Source of the DNA: Amphiura filiformis
Lineage: Eukaryota > Echinodermata > Ophiuroidea > Amphilepidida > Amphiuridae
Reading direction: 5' to 3'
NCBI RefSeq assembly: GCF_039555335.1
Contig: NC_092637.1
Location: 2,376,001-2,440,000 of the forward strand
DNA: 64,000 bases
The translations under genes and the position numbers were made by a program. Under the pieces are notes generated by a model, which was not told where the DNA came from, ran no database searches, and was given only the letters and a program-made list of their open reading frames with translations. Of the stretch, positions 1 through 41,043 are shown in pieces. Each line of letters begins with the position of its first letter. Positions within the stretch are counted from its first letter, which is position 1.

Positions 1-1104
1 TAAGAATCATAAAAAAAAATACTGACTATTCTTATTCAGTTGGTATGTTTTGTCACGAATACACGCACTTTGATTGGGTTTCCGCTATACATTAAGACTC
101 GATAGTGGATAGTGATATAAGACAGCACGCGAGCTGCCACGCAACGGTAGCACGCTTGATGATCCTCAATATATGATCGCGCGATAACGTGTTCGCGTAA
201 TACGCTCGTGCGAAGTAAGAGAATCTAAGTTAGATATTTGTCAGTTTAAAACAACAAAAATGTAACTTTATTTATTCTGGAAAAATTTTAAAATTATACT
301 TCAACTAAATAAAGATGAGAATAAAAGATAGGATTTTATCTTTTGCCTATCCAACATCGTGTCATAATGGATGGGGCTACCTCAACATTTTTATGCGCCG
401 GTATTAACTGCTTAAAATACTGGCTAGTCCGACCATTGTGACATGATATTGGATAGGCAAAAGAAAAAAAATACTACCTTTTATTCTGTAAACATAATAG
501 TGACAATGCTAATTAATAAATACTTTATACAGAAAATTGTAAAAGTGCTGATTTTTTATATGGAAAATACTAATCTTGAGCACAGTGAACTATGAATGTT
601 TGCTGATCTACAATAGACCTGCCCATTGCACCTGCCCACACAGATCCCTTATTAGCATGTTAGCTTTCACAGGCCAATGCATTTTCTAATCTTGCTATTA
701 AAGACTGATTGAGGGCTAAGAGATATATTTCATGATTCTTACAGTCATTTGGGTCAGACAAGGAGGTGGCTCATGTTCAGTGGGTTGAAGACGACGAAAC
801 ACAGGTAAATTTTGAAGTGACCTTTGACATCACAATCTGCATTAATCCCCGTTTTATTTTGAACTTTGACCCCTCACTTTACTCTTCTTACCTTTGAAAT
901 GCTACCTACGACGCTGCACATAAGATTCCTGCTAGTCTTAAATTTTGATATCACGTTTTTCAATTATTTTGATAATTGTATTCTACTTACTCAAACATTT
1001 TAGTATTTGCTTATAACACTGGTTTGCTTGCTACCACTTTTCAAAGTCACCTGCGAGCCACAGCTTTAACAAGTAATATTAATAATGTGTATCCCATTGC
1101 TATT
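1..1104. other. Non-coding stretch at window start
   Basis: AT-rich with many stops in all frames. Apart from the 340-463 hairpin I see no gene or recognised element. Confidence 0.6.
340..463. repeat. Short hairpin MITE
   Basis: Left arm cttttgcctatccaacatcg mirrors right arm at 434-463 with few mismatches. 124 bp. Confidence 0.65.
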
Positions 1105-1515
1105 CCATGTCAACTCCAGGGATGTGCACCGCAGCACCGCAGCACCTCTTCATTTTTTTTCTTTTTCTGTGTGGTGGTAGGTATTGATGAGAAAGTAAAA
1201 TCCTGAAAATTTGAAATTTAGGAGGGTCAGCGTACACAATGTGTCGCAACGCGAAAGACGATGTTTGGAGGTCCATAAAATGTATAAAGGGAACCCCTAC
1301 AACTTTGAAAAGTATGTATCCTGAGGTACTGTTTTTGTGTAGAATTCAAATCTGAGATCAGAAAACTTGGATGACATTTTGATGCCACGGGAAAACGAAA
1401 TGGAGTATGAAGCTCAAATTTTCAGAATTTTACTTTCTCATCTATATCTAGCACCACACAGAAAAAAAAATAAATAAAGAGGTACTGCGGTGCACATCCC
1501 TGGAGTTGACATGGA
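1105..1515. repeat. Fold-back MITE of 0.41 kb
   Basis: Termini CCATGTCAACTCCAGGGATG and mirror; arms extend about 120 bp (including the accaccacac and tgagaaagtaaaat words in inverted order). No coding potential. Confidence 0.75.
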
Positions 1516-2756
1516 TTGGCTCTAAACTATTTCTGTATTTGGTATTTTTTATTTTCTATTTTGAACGGTACTGGAATCTGCAGTCATGCGGTGTTAGATG
1601 CTTTTCATTATCAAAACGCAATTTCCTATGTGATTAAATCGACTAAACTTCAGAAACTAGAAAACATTAATATAATTATTATTTTTCCTCTCCCAAAATC
1701 TTACAAATCAATAATCGTATGATTAACGTTTTTTACCAATTGCATTTTTGAAAAACAAACAAAAAATAAGTGGTATGAATTTCCTAATACTAATCAGCAC
1801 AAATGAACTCAATTGAAGGTGATAAAAAGGTTCAACAACGTGACTGGTATGATGATTATGTAAATATTTATGACAAGTGTCTCCATCACACTGCAAACAA
1901 GATATACAGTTCCTGTCACGCTAAGTGGGTGTTGCCAGGTACAGTTGATGGATGCGGTAACCTGCTTGGCAAAAATCGTCTGCTTAAAGTTGTCTCTTTT
2001 CTTATACATTTTTAAAAACTATTTCTAAGCTTCTATACCCATACAAAGGCATTTTCAAGATAATTCAAAACCAAAATCTTATTGAGTTCGTGTTGGAATT
2101 CATGGCAAAAATGTAGCTGCAAACTTTTTATTTCCATCAAAATATACGAAGCAATAATAATGCTAAAAATGCATGGCTTTATTCATGTAAAATAAATTAC
2201 AGTCATACCAACATTATGCTATAACCATAATTGCTAATCCTAAGGTCAGCCCTCACCTAACTCAAGACCCCAATTGATGATTAAGCTTTGCAAAGAAAAG
2301 TAATTCAAAAGGGCATTATTCCAAAAAAAACCTAACCGTACCCATACCCTAACTGTAACCCGTACCCAACCTACATACTCGGAATAAGCTTCTTACGCTC
2401 ATCTTTCTCAATTTGGAATTCCCTGCTCCAAGTAAACCCAATTGTGCGCATTATGCCGGCGTTAGCAACGCAACACCGCCTCCTGTAAACACGAAGATGT
2501 GAATGCCATCATTTAAGTGACAACGGTAATTATAAATATTAGTGAAGCATCCGCAATTTCAATCAGAAGGACGAGTCGTGCTTATTTTAGGTCAGAGTTG
2601 TTCTCAGCACATACTTAAAGAATCTAGGCACCTGCAATACAATGATCAGTTTTATGCATTACATTCACGTAAATAATATGTTTTTACGTGAAAGCTATTT
2701 GCATTTTGTACGTATGTTTTTAATCTTACAAATGATGTTTTTCAATTACTTTTAGA

Positions 2757-3462
2757 CGCAGTTTTGTTTATTAAACAACGCATGTCTTGTATGATTTCAT
2801 TTTTTTTTTCATCTTAGTGTTTATTTGCTGTTTGTTATGGTTTTAACCATTTTTCTCCTATTGTTTGTATTCTTTTATAACCCTTAACACAATGTTTAAA
2901 AATTGTTATAGGAGACCATCAGTCCATCACGCACACAAACAGAACAAAACGAAGGGATTGAAAGGATGCAACAGCTATGCATAATATAAACAGAAATGGA
3001 GAACATCTCATTCCTTCCTGTACGCCCCACCCTAAATAAACATGATCTGCGCCCAAGCCACCCAAATGTCACCGTTTTGGTTGGTTTTCAGTGCCTTATG
3101 TGTTTATTACTTTAAGAAGTATATAGTTCTGTTTATTCCATGCATGTCTTGTACGATTTCTTTGTTTGTTTGTTTTTTATCTTGCTGCCTATTTTGCAAA
3201 TTTGATGTGGTTTTAACCACCTCCTCCTATTGTTTGTTATTTTGTGTACTGCGAGTTTTTTCCATTTAATATTCGCGTATAGCCCTTAACTGACGTATTA
3301 TTTGAACAATTGCTATAAGAGACAATCAGACACAAACAGAACAAAAATAGTCGGAAAGAAGGGACAGGGAGGATGCAACAGCTACGCATGTAAACATAAG
3401 AGTAGAACATCTCATTTCTTCCTGTACGTCCTAAAGAAATATGATCTGCTCCCAAGCCATGT
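2757..3462. repeat. Tandem duplication of about 0.33 kb
   Basis: Segments 2757-3062 and 3122-3462 share ordered words: catgtcttgta-gattt, ggttttaacca, cctattgtttg, cacaaacagaacaaaa, ggatgcaacagctacgcat and cccaagcca. The copies are diverged by substitutions and small indels, so the duplication is old. Confidence 0.7.
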
Positions 3463-5208
3463 AAAACTCCCTCAAATCAGTCAACATGGCGCACGTATTC
3501 CAATATCAGTCAAAATATGAAAGCAAAAGTAACCTAAACCATACCTAATTCCAATGAGGCACAAACAATAATAATTTTCATTATTAGTTATTCCGCAGTT
3601 TCGTGTCTCCAACGTTGTTTACGAGACTCCCAATACACTACGCCGGAATAATTTACTTTCATTAGCATTAATATATTGTTTCACGGCTTTGAATCAACGT
3701 TCAATCTTACGTACACATCACGTACCGGGAGGATGAACAGTTTGATTATTTAAATCATTTACACTTAACAGTTTGACATGTTTAAGAGCATACGTCAACG
3801 TTTACCGTTGTAATAATTGGGTTAAACAGGGAAAAGCCCATAATGTTTATATATAATTTAGTTGTATGGTGCAGATACTGAATAAAATGAAACACCAAGA
3901 TAATCTTCACACAATCACACTCTCAGAAGGAAAAAAACATTTCTTTTTTTGTAATATTAGGAAAAACCTTAATGAAATAATCTTTGTTTCTCTAAAGAGA
4001 TGCCCAATTTTGAACCAATTAAAGAGGATATAATATTAATAAGACCATCTGCAAATGCAAGTTTGACCATAAATAGTTTAATGCCTAGTCATAATTGGCA
4101 ATTGAACTGAGCATTTCAAGTTATCAACCAATCAGACAGATAGATAGATGACCAGTAATGTTTCTTGAATTTTCAGGAATCTTTTGAAAGTTTCCCCAGG
4201 GGGACACTTTATAGAACTATTTTTGATTTTTTTTTCAAAGACAATATCAGTATATATTGTGGGAAAAAACGAAGTAAAAAATGAATGTACTTATGCGGAT
4301 CCGGGACTCAAGGAATGTCAGTATTTCAATTGTTGGGATGGGTGGCTTAGGTGCGAAAACTATGCATAATACAGCAAAAAGTGTTTAGTCTTACACTATG
4401 AAAAATCCTTTCAGAGTCATAGATCCACGTCTGAGCATAGTGTAAATGTTTTGTGAAATTGTAGTACACCCAGTTGGCAATTTCGTACACCAAATCGCTA
4501 CTTTAATGTTACAGGCGCAGCTTTTAGCATGGAAGAAGGCATAATGATAGTATGAGTAGATCTTGGAGTTGATGTACCGTTCGGTGACTTCTCTGAGCAG
4601 AAACAAATATCGCTATACTTGACACAGGGACAATTACTTACAGAAATATGCTATAAGAGTGTTAGACTATGCCATAGTCGATTGTTCATAAATAAAAATG
4701 TTATTAATCATGATGAACGCATTCAGTTGAACTCGAAACGAAATTATACTGATATTTATTACATCAAAATACTAGTATAAATTGGTTATGAAAAAGTTTA
4801 TATAATTATATTTGTGACAGTAAAAGTAAAGTATAGGCCCTACGTAGGCTTTAAAATGCAACATATCATAATGGCATAATTATAATGACACTTCAATACT
4901 GAACAATTCTAATTTTAGAATCTGCCAGTTTATTATCCGAAAAACCACTTGGGAAGCTAAAAAACAGAGGGCGTACGGTGACTGAAAAGATCAGTTGTGA
5001 AAATCTATCAATTGTGCACACATTAATTAAATCAGAGTTTTAAGCTTAAATGTAATAGCCAGAGTATGCACATTTGGCAAGTGGACTACGGAGAAGTATA
5101 TAAGAGTGTTGATAGTACTGTATAGATGATGAAATTTGCTCTACGTACTTCTGATACCCCACGTGACATGAAGATACTTAATTCCTGAAAGGATGTATAC
5201 ATCAGCCA
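3463..5208. other. Non-coding stretch
   Basis: No gene, repeat family or RNA recognised. Short frames near 4184-4369 (plus) and 4391-4606 (minus) lack homology cues and splice context. Confidence 0.5.
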
Positions 5209-5289
5209 GAATGTTAAAATGACAAAGTGTTTGTCTCCTTTTTTAATCCACTTAAAAGTGGATAGACAATTTGTCATTTTAACATTTAA
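5209..5289. repeat. 81-bp hairpin
   Basis: An inverted pair around a short loop near 5250 (agaatgttaaaatgacaaa / mirror, plus tttaatccactt / mirror). It could be a tiny MITE or a hairpin transcript. Confidence 0.6.
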
Positions 5290-5341
5290 AAAATACGCCC
5301 ACAATACTACGCACTTGTCATAACACACTAATAAGTGAATG

Positions 5342-5770
5342 TTTAAGGGCTCGGATAGCGACGTTTTTCTTTTTTAATATCGACCTGACAGCACATCGGA
5401 CATATCGAATTACACTGAGCGCACATCAGACATATCGAATTGCATTTTGAATACGAGGAATGTCCTTTTGATATATAAAATTCAACAGTAAATTGTATAA
5501 ATCTAATCATATGTACTTAAAGCGTAGTACAAACACCACAAACATGTATGTCTTTTGTATATCGTCAATATGAAGAGTCAAAATTTTCAATTAATGGTCG
5601 CCTTTTCATCCCAGCTACATACACTTGAAGAAAATATCATTAGATTTCAAATTCAAATAGTATTTAATATCAGAAGGACATTTCTCGTATTCATAATGCA
5701 ATTCGATATGTCTGATGTGCTCTCAGGTCCCACAAAAATACTTGGCAAACGTTGCTATCCGATTCTTTAA
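5342..5770. repeat. TTAAGGG-type fold-back MITE, copy 1
   Basis: Ends tttaagggctcggatagcg and its mirror ending at 5770. Inside, inverted 'cacatcagacatatcgaatt' words at both arms. Same family as 12888-13375. Confidence 0.75.
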
Positions 5771-6047
5771 GTGTAGTAAGTAAAGACAAATTAAAAGTGA
5801 ATGTTCTAGATTATCCTATCGTACAAGAGGACAGACAGAACATAATCTAAAGGAACAACGTCATTTGGTTGTATTTGCGTTATCGTTTTCATTTGAAATG
5901 TTACAGATACCAGACTGAGTTACAGCATTTAAACATTACTTGCAATAATTTTAGACCCTCCTTTTCACAGTGTTCCTTTTATCGTGTATAAGAATAATGA
6001 CTCTCTTTTCCAGAAAATACAGCACTATTTTTTTTATAATATTTTTC

Positions 6048-6503
6048 TGTTTTGCCAATTTGAAACATAGCTCAATCCTAATCCTTTAGTTAATTTTAAC
6101 TGGCAATAAAAGTCAAATTTTAATATTTGTTACATTTTTGGAAATAAGGGCCCAATGCGTTTCTAGTGCGTTTTTCGTAAGCTGTGACAGTTAAGCCAGA
6201 AAACGTGTTAAAAGACTAAATTTAAAGATTATAATTTTTGAAAAACACATTTTCTATTCTTTTTAATAACAAATCAAAAATTACATAAACTATTAAAATT
6301 ATGAGCTAACTCAAGATTTTGATGCTTTAAAAGACTTGTGCCAAGTCTTAGTATTGTGTAACTACCAATGTAGGAAAACATGCCAAATTGCATGTTTTTG
6401 TCCAATTCTCCCTGAAATTGCAAAAATATTAAAATGTGACTTTATTGCCAGTTAGAACTAACAAAATTTATATGATTTAGCTATGTTTCATTTGGCAAAA
6501 CAG
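6048..6503. repeat. Fold-back MITE of 0.46 kb
   Basis: Left ctgttttgccaatttgaaac mirrors the right end; arms of about 100 bp including aactggcaataaaagtca and mirror. Confidence 0.72.
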
Positions 6504-7987
6504 GGTAATATTATTTGAATCCAAAATAATTAGTGTTGTATGTTTATGGAATATGGAACAGTTGTGTAGCCGGTACCTTTTTAGAACCTTATTAGAGAAA
6601 ATAAAATTAAAAATTGAGAATACGACCCTGGTTTACGATTTATTCATTGCCGTTTCAATAGATTCCCAGAGGTCCGTAACAAGTGCGTTTTATATGTGCA
6701 AATTTCATGTTCAGAATTGGAACAGCTTGTTTCAGGAAATTTCAGGATCGTTCAAATCGATGTAAAAATACTTTGACAATACTATGTTTATTTTACATTA
6801 ATGACAGAAAAATGGGGACAAGGTATTATTTCTGAATTTGTGAAGGGATAGACTTACCGCAGTGTGAATGGGGATGTACATAATTATATCAATCGACATT
6901 GATTAACCCTCTGACGCATTGATTGAAGCGGGCCCCTCTTTTTCGCTAAACCGTCCGATGAAGTAAATATAGTCGCCCTATTACAGGGCAGTTATCTTAG
7001 CAGGTCCTCTTTTAAAGGACAAATATCAATGACGGTATAATTGAGTAAGCCTTGAATATCACTGAATTTCGGCAAAAGCCAAAAATTCTAGAAACTGCTC
7101 TAGATTTTCGCAGTACTAAACCATAGTAGTTTATAGCTAGATCCGGAGAGAGGTCATCTACCCCCACCCCATCGCTTTTGTTAGATGAGTGTTACACAAT
7201 CTTTGAATAAATCGACTGCACAGTGTCAAAAGTGGGTAAGTACAATAGCTGCCTTGTGAACATTTGGCAATGTACACACAGTATATTGTACTCATCTACA
7301 CATGGCAGCCATTGCACTTATTCACTTCTGGCACTGAGCAGTCGAAATGTTTGTATGGAATTTATGTTTCTTTATCATTTATATTCTCCATATGAATTCA
7401 AATCTGAAATAATTTCATTACTCCATCATTAGAATGGAGAATATATAAATAATTCTGATTAATCAAAGTCTGTAATATAAAATATTTGTGTTTATTTATC
7501 CATAGTAAACTATGAAGGAAAATGTTGATATGATGGTTCCCTTGCAGCATTTGATTAAATCCCTTTTAAGTCCCACTGCTTTAATCATGTTTTGCTATCC
7601 CGCCATAACACAATCGTATACATAATGATTGCCTGTCTGATTCCATTTACTTTAGCTGTGTGTCTGAATATCTTTCGTGTATAATGAAAATAGAACTGGC
7701 TTTTCGCAGATCCATGTGGTTGAGTGCTTGTTTTGCTGGGCGACTTAAAGTTATACGCCTGAAGTCTCACAAAATAAATGGTTTTACTTATTCTGTCACT
7801 CAGGCAAAAAGGACCAACCGACAGGGCAGTTCTGCTCAGTAAGGAATGGCGGAGTATGTACCCACATCCCCAGCTCATAAATTAATAAATATTTAATGCA
7901 TTAAATGCCGTTACAGCTCACCTGTCGATCAATTATTAGAAGCATGATATTCGCGCACGCGCATTTATTGTAGAGCCTATTTCTGGG
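6504..7987. other. Non-coding stretch
   Basis: Contains short frames (6553-6765, 7585-7878) without recognisable domains. A small hairpin (tttatattctccat and mirror) lies at 7375-7450. Nothing else is seen. Confidence 0.45.
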
Positions 7988-8215
7988 AATTGACCTTTAT
8001 GGTAAATCCCATAAGCCTTTGCGTCTTTTTGTTTTTGCGTGTAGACCTGAGATGTCGTCATTTGACGTCACGCCGATGTGTGCATCGTTATTGCGCAATT
8101 CACGGTTTTGAAATGCGCAGTAACGATGTTCGCGAAACGATGTGAGTATCAGTGTGACGTCAAATTACGTTATTAATTAAGTTATTTTCCTATGGGATTT
8201 ACCGAAAAGGTTAAT
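7988..8215. repeat. Fold-back MITE of 0.23 kb
   Basis: Termini aattgacctttatggtaaat and mirror (atttaccgaaaaggttaatt); inner arms share the tgacgtca palindromic word. A half copy lies at 47225-47292. Confidence 0.7.
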
Positions 8216-9593
8216 TGCTTTGTTTTGTTTCAACCTGACTGTGTGGATTGTACCCAAGCCAATAGTTGACACAACACCGCTGGTGTGGAGTCACGGAAGA
8301 AAATCTAAAAATTGGTCCGAGCATTATAATAAAATAACAGTTCCTTTCGATGTGTTATGACCATCTCGTACGCCATTTACGAGAAGTTTTAGGAACATCG
8401 CATACGGGTACGACTAATATTTTGATCGTTTGAATAAAACGACGGGATACGTTATGTATTTAAAATTTCAGATTTTGTCACAAGTACAGTCCTGAATTGT
8501 GTAGGGTATGTCAGTTTATTAGTATAGTTGATTACAATCGTTGAACATTAAGAGTTTTGAAAAAACATTGAGGGTGTCCTCCTTAGCAAACAAATGTTAT
8601 AATTTTGGCTTTAATTAATACGTTATGTGCATTACAATTTCGTTCATATTATACAGTAAGCACTGTAGTAAGAAACACATCGCCCGTTACCAAATACTAT
8701 TTGCACCTAGCCAATGATGGATTCTTTGCTCTACATATAATTGTATAACTCCTTCGCTGCACTTTTTGATTTACCAGACAAATACTGGTTCCCGAATTAT
8801 GTTACATTTATCACTGATTACTTTAATATATTTCATTTAAAGCATAGCAACATGGCTGTATACTTGCCGTTATATGTAAATGTTATAGAGGTACTCTGTT
8901 TTTTTTTATCCCGCTCTTACTCTGCATTAAGAGGTATTTGGTGTGCCGATTCACGTGGCGGGCATGTCATACTAAATTTATGTTATCGCACATTTGCATT
9001 TTCTCCAATCAGACGATGGTAATCTATCATTAAAGTAGCCTGGAGTTATAACGTTATTTTCTGTATTTTTGACTAATCATGACATATATCAAAAAACAAG
9101 TAATTCAGAAACATTTATACCCACGGTAGGCAAAGTTCTAAATTGAGCATTGGGGTGTTTTACGATCTTGCTAGTTACCTATGCTGTAGAGTTTTGCAAC
9201 TCTATCTTTTCTTAATTCACTTACCCAGCAAAACGAATTACTCCCTAATAAGACGGGCTTGAAAGGGGCGAAAAGTGAAATGTGAGTACGCCATTCAAGA
9301 TGCATTGCGTTGCCTTATCTAGTCTAGAGAATATTATTATTGTATGTGCAGGTGCTGCATAAAAATGTGTGTTTGCAAATGAAGTAAGGATGGTAATTTG
9401 TATTGAATATTTCGCACGGTATTCTGATATTTGATCGTCTTTCTTTGCATTACTATCTAATGGTATTTACGATTTGAATAATATGTTGTCTGTGTTTACT
9501 TTTTCATCAGTAACAATTCACCATTTCATCCACTGGTATTTCAAGTTTAACTTAACACTAGATCGACTACTACTTATACCACTCTGTTATTAC
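8216..9593. other. Non-coding stretch
   Basis: AT-rich, nothing recognised on either strand. Confidence 0.5.
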
Positions 9594-9619
9594 TGATAAT
9601 AATAATAATAATAATAATA

Positions 9620-9684
<65 letters not shown>

Positions 9685-9685
9685 T

Positions 9686-9731
<46 letters not shown>

Positions 9732-9733
9732 CA
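9594..9733. repeat. (TAA)n microsatellite
   Basis: About 140 bp of near-perfect TAA repeats with two small interruptions (tag near 9623 and tttta near 9685). Confidence 0.97.
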
Positions 9734-10113
9734 TGTTGAAGGAGAAAGGACCCTGTAACCTACATGGAGAAAGCTGATATTTTCAATAACGTTGGTTTCA
9801 CAGCAGAGAATACCAATTTATATGTTAACTTGCTTAATACTGTGCTACAAAGCTACATAATATCACACAATTAAAACAAAGGTTTTGTTGGGCTTTGAAA
9901 AGATTGTGTGTATTCTCCCATAGACACTGTGTATAATTCGTCTTTGTGTGAAACGACAGAGGGCGCCTTGCATGTAAACATATGACATAGGTCCACTCAT
10001 CTATAATACAAGTACCTGTTGTTTATATTGAATAGAAAACAAGCTTTTCCAGTTCTTGGATTTCCTCGTTATGTTGATGGATGTCTTAAGTATTAGCAAT
10101 GTGTTATACAAAC

Positions 10114-10455
10114 TTTAAATGAGGATTTCGTGATCCTACCATCCTCTTTTATGACATTTTCAGTAGATATCCACGAAAAAAACTTATTCCCAAAATTTCA
10201 GTTGATTCCGCTTTTGCGTTTGCGAGTTATGCATGATTAGGCCTATGTGTATTTTAATATCCTGCTCCATAATCTCGTTCTGGTATACCAGAACGAAATT
10301 CAAAATTGACGATATTTTTGCTAAACGAAATAATCTGCAAGAAATTTTTGGTACATAAACATTATATAGCCAGACGGTTCCATTGGTATAAAAATCTCAA
10401 CTTTTTATGAGAAAAGTGGGGGGATGCGGCTGCGGATCACGAAATACCCCTTTAA
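10114..10455. repeat. Palindromic MITE with perfect 22-bp centre
   Basis: Ends tttaaatgaggatttcgtga and mirror (tcacgaaatacccctttaa). A perfect 22-bp palindrome at 10275-10296 (tggtatacca in its middle) lies at the exact midpoint of the element. Confidence 0.72.
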
Positions 10456-10848
10456 GCACTATATCATTCTGTGAATGAACACTAGCCTCAATAAGCACTT
10501 TACCGAATAAGTTCAGGTCAGATTAACTATATTGCATTTTATAATATATCCTGTTGGCTGTATTTTAAAATAGCAGCATAATTGACTAAATGGTTCAATA
10601 ATAACTATTCAACGGTGTGGCGTTTGTAGTCGTATACCAAAATAAGGTCAAAGGTCGCACCCATGAATGTACAAGTATACGGCTGTAACGGACTGCGTCC
10701 TGATAGATTCGCATGCGAATCTGGTGTCGTCTGTTGTCGTCATACAGAGGAATATGAAGCGCCAAAAATGCCCGCGAGAAGCAAAAAGAAACGATGCATT
10801 TTCTAATTATCTTGCTGGCGTGATACCTTTACCTAGTAGCCATATCTA

Positions 10849-11000
10849 AAGCTGGATTTATACTCCATCGCTGAGCGACGAGCGATTGGTTTTAACCAAT
10901 GATATACCGCACTTTTCCCGACGCAACATAAAACGCGCTACCTCAAAGGGCTAGAAAACAATCGTCCGTCACTCAGCGATGTAGTATAAATTCAGCTATA
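10849..11000. repeat. Short MITE of 0.15 kb
   Basis: Left agctggatttatactccatc mirrors right gatgtagtataaattcagct; the inner arms share cgctgagcgacg and its mirror. Confidence 0.72.
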
Positions 11001-11887
11001 GTCTTTTTGTGTCATTATGTGAATGTTACGTGCATTTGAATTGTGTTATATGCTGTAGATAGTTTTATAGGAAGCAAAAATATTATTTCACTTTCACGAA
11101 TTCATGTTGATATTTTTGTAACGAGTTTAAAGGAAACATAAAATATTACTTACCAGTGGTATTATCGTGGTTAAAGTAAAATGATTGCGATTAATTTCAG
11201 TGTTTGTGAAGATAATTCGTTATAATATTGACTCCTTTCAAGATAGGATTACCAAATGTATATATAAATTATTTTGCTCAATGTAAATAAACCTTTCACA
11301 ATCACACAAACATGAGCATACACTGCCTCATACCTGTAAGGGTGTTCATATCGCAGTCGTCCAACCGACTCTTACTGGTAAACACCTCTAATCGTGGCCA
11401 TTTCTTGACCATAAAATACCCAACGAACTGTGGATCCCCCACAACCCACAACCCAAATGAAGCTAAACCAACCGGGGACACCAATCGGACACAGCAGACT
11501 GTTATTTTTAGGGGGTCACCTCCTACTCGGTCAAACGTGAGCATTACTTTACGGCGAATTACACGCTGCTTTGCTTTTTCGATTATGGTGGATCTCCCAT
11601 AAAAAGTCAGATGAAGGTTCAAAGTTTAAGGTCTTTGCAAACATAACCGCTACCCTGAGATGTACTCCACATGTACACACCGGTTCATTCTCACGCGAGG
11701 ACCTTCACACACAAAGCATAATGATATTCATAAGCCTGCAGTTACCTACATCAAATACACTGGATGCCAGGACCTGACATACCATATGCATATTAACACA
11801 CAGTTAAATAATTGTGTCTTTAAATGATAAATTGACTTTTCTTGTAAAAATATTCATGGTATTTGTTTTGTTTTTGTCTTTTCCCAG
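11001..11887. other. Upstream region of the SEA/FZ gene
   Basis: The part at 11312-11622 is less AT-rich than its surroundings and open in opposed frames on both strands, but neither frame shows a known domain. It could hold the missing 5' UTR exon or a promoter. No TATA box or start site can be supported. Confidence 0.3.
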
Positions 11888-11899
11888 GTCACAGTTTTG

Positions 11900-39641
<27,742 letters not shown>

Positions 39642-40019
39642 GACAATTTGTGAACGCAAGAAGAATTTGATTTTGTATTTTTGTTTATTCTGGATAGTGA
39701 AAATGCCTCTTACAAATAATAGCTATGATATATTCAAATGCTGATCTGTGTACAAAACTAGATTTTGTAAGCAATGTTTTCAACAGTCATCATGGAACTT
39801 ATTTTAAAATCATGGAAGAGCAGCATATTAGTACCAGCCCACTCTACAAATCCGAACGAGGAATTGTTGTAATGTTTAAAAGTATTGGTATCAAAATCAC
39901 CAGGAACCTTCTGGTTCAACCCCCAGGGTTGACATGCTGCATATATATAGCCCAGGATATTGTACCTAGGTATTTAAGGATGGGTACCGACAAACAAATG
40001 TACATTATACATACTACGC

Positions 40020-40140
40020 TCTGTGACTGACGGTTCATTTATACGCAAGGTAAATGGTATGATTAAAAGGTATTATGGAGTCCCACAAGGTTCAATTCAT
40101 GGTCCAGTGTGATGATTTTGGCTTCTTTATAAATCCGTAT
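40020..40140 (+). pseudogene. Reverse-transcriptase motif fragment (LINE relic)
   Basis: At 40071-40109 the plus strand reads YYGVPQGSIHGPV, the G-V-P-Q-G-S-x-x-G-P block of non-LTR reverse transcriptases, then degrades. No other domain is readable around it. It lies in the presumed 3' flank of the SEA/FZ gene. Confidence 0.55.
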
Positions 40141-40987
40141 TCAGCGTCTGCGACACAAAAATTGGTGATCATACATCATACTGGTATTCAATATACCATT
40201 TGTCATGTCGTGCATAGTCCGGATACTTAACGTACGTATGTAAAGGAAGGCAAACACTATGATGAACCTTACACGGCAGCCAGCTGCACTGTTACAATGG
40301 AAGGATATATTCATATTGGAAAATTTACCAAAGATATGCCAGAACATATAAGCCAGAATGTATCATCTACAATGACACAGTTCACTAACCTATATTTAAC
40401 AATTTGACCACAAGTTTTTGAACATGCGTTTGCTGCCCAACACATGCAAAGGTCATTCTATGATTGTTTAGCATATAAGGTTTAATAACATGTGACCTTG
40501 AAGATGAGCTTAGTTAATATTCTGGTGACTGCTGCTCTTGGTAAAATAGTGTCCCAACAAATATCTATAATAGTAGCAACTGTGTTTCAAGTTGTTCCTT
40601 TTTGATACTAAAATGACATTTCCTATTGCTATCTTGATTGGTCATTATAATTTAGGTGTATTTTCTAATACCAATATAATGGTTATTGAATGGGGGTAGG
40701 TTTCCGTGTGTGTAAGCTTGATTATACATTCCGATATTTTTGTGTACAAAGTATCTTTGATATTTATAGGGTACATATCTTTGATTTTAATATTGAAAAA
40801 AGAGCAGCTTGCGAGTGTGCTTGAATGAAATGTTAATGTAGAATCTCATTTATAAATATGATTAAGATATGACAGTAAATTTATATCAGTGTAACCTAAG
40901 AATATTTTTTTTTTCAAAATGTACTCTATTCTCCGATAGGACAGGCGTAGGTAATCTAATGAATAATTCAAACTGTAATAGTAATTA

Positions 40988-41043
40988 AAATAAAATGGTG
41001 ACGAGTATAGGAATAAATACCATTGTTTCTTATCAAATAAACA
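40988..41043 (+). promoter_or_regulatory. Candidate poly(A) signals of the SEA/FZ gene
   Basis: Several AATAAA hexamers cluster here (near 40989, 41011 and 41036), about 1.35 kb after the stop codon. They are plausible ends for a long 3' UTR, but a reverse-transcriptase relic lies between them and the stop, so the real end may be elsewhere. Confidence 0.3.

Noticed and set aside
7585..7878. Frames with a 'CSVRNGGVC'-like EGF hint near 7830
   Set aside because: Only three cysteine-like positions, no EGF spacing, and no matching splice sites; treated as chance.
11302..11622. Opposed frames of about 100 codons upstream of exon 1
   Set aside because: Neither has a domain or an intron phase that connects to exon 1; at most this is UTR or promoter DNA.
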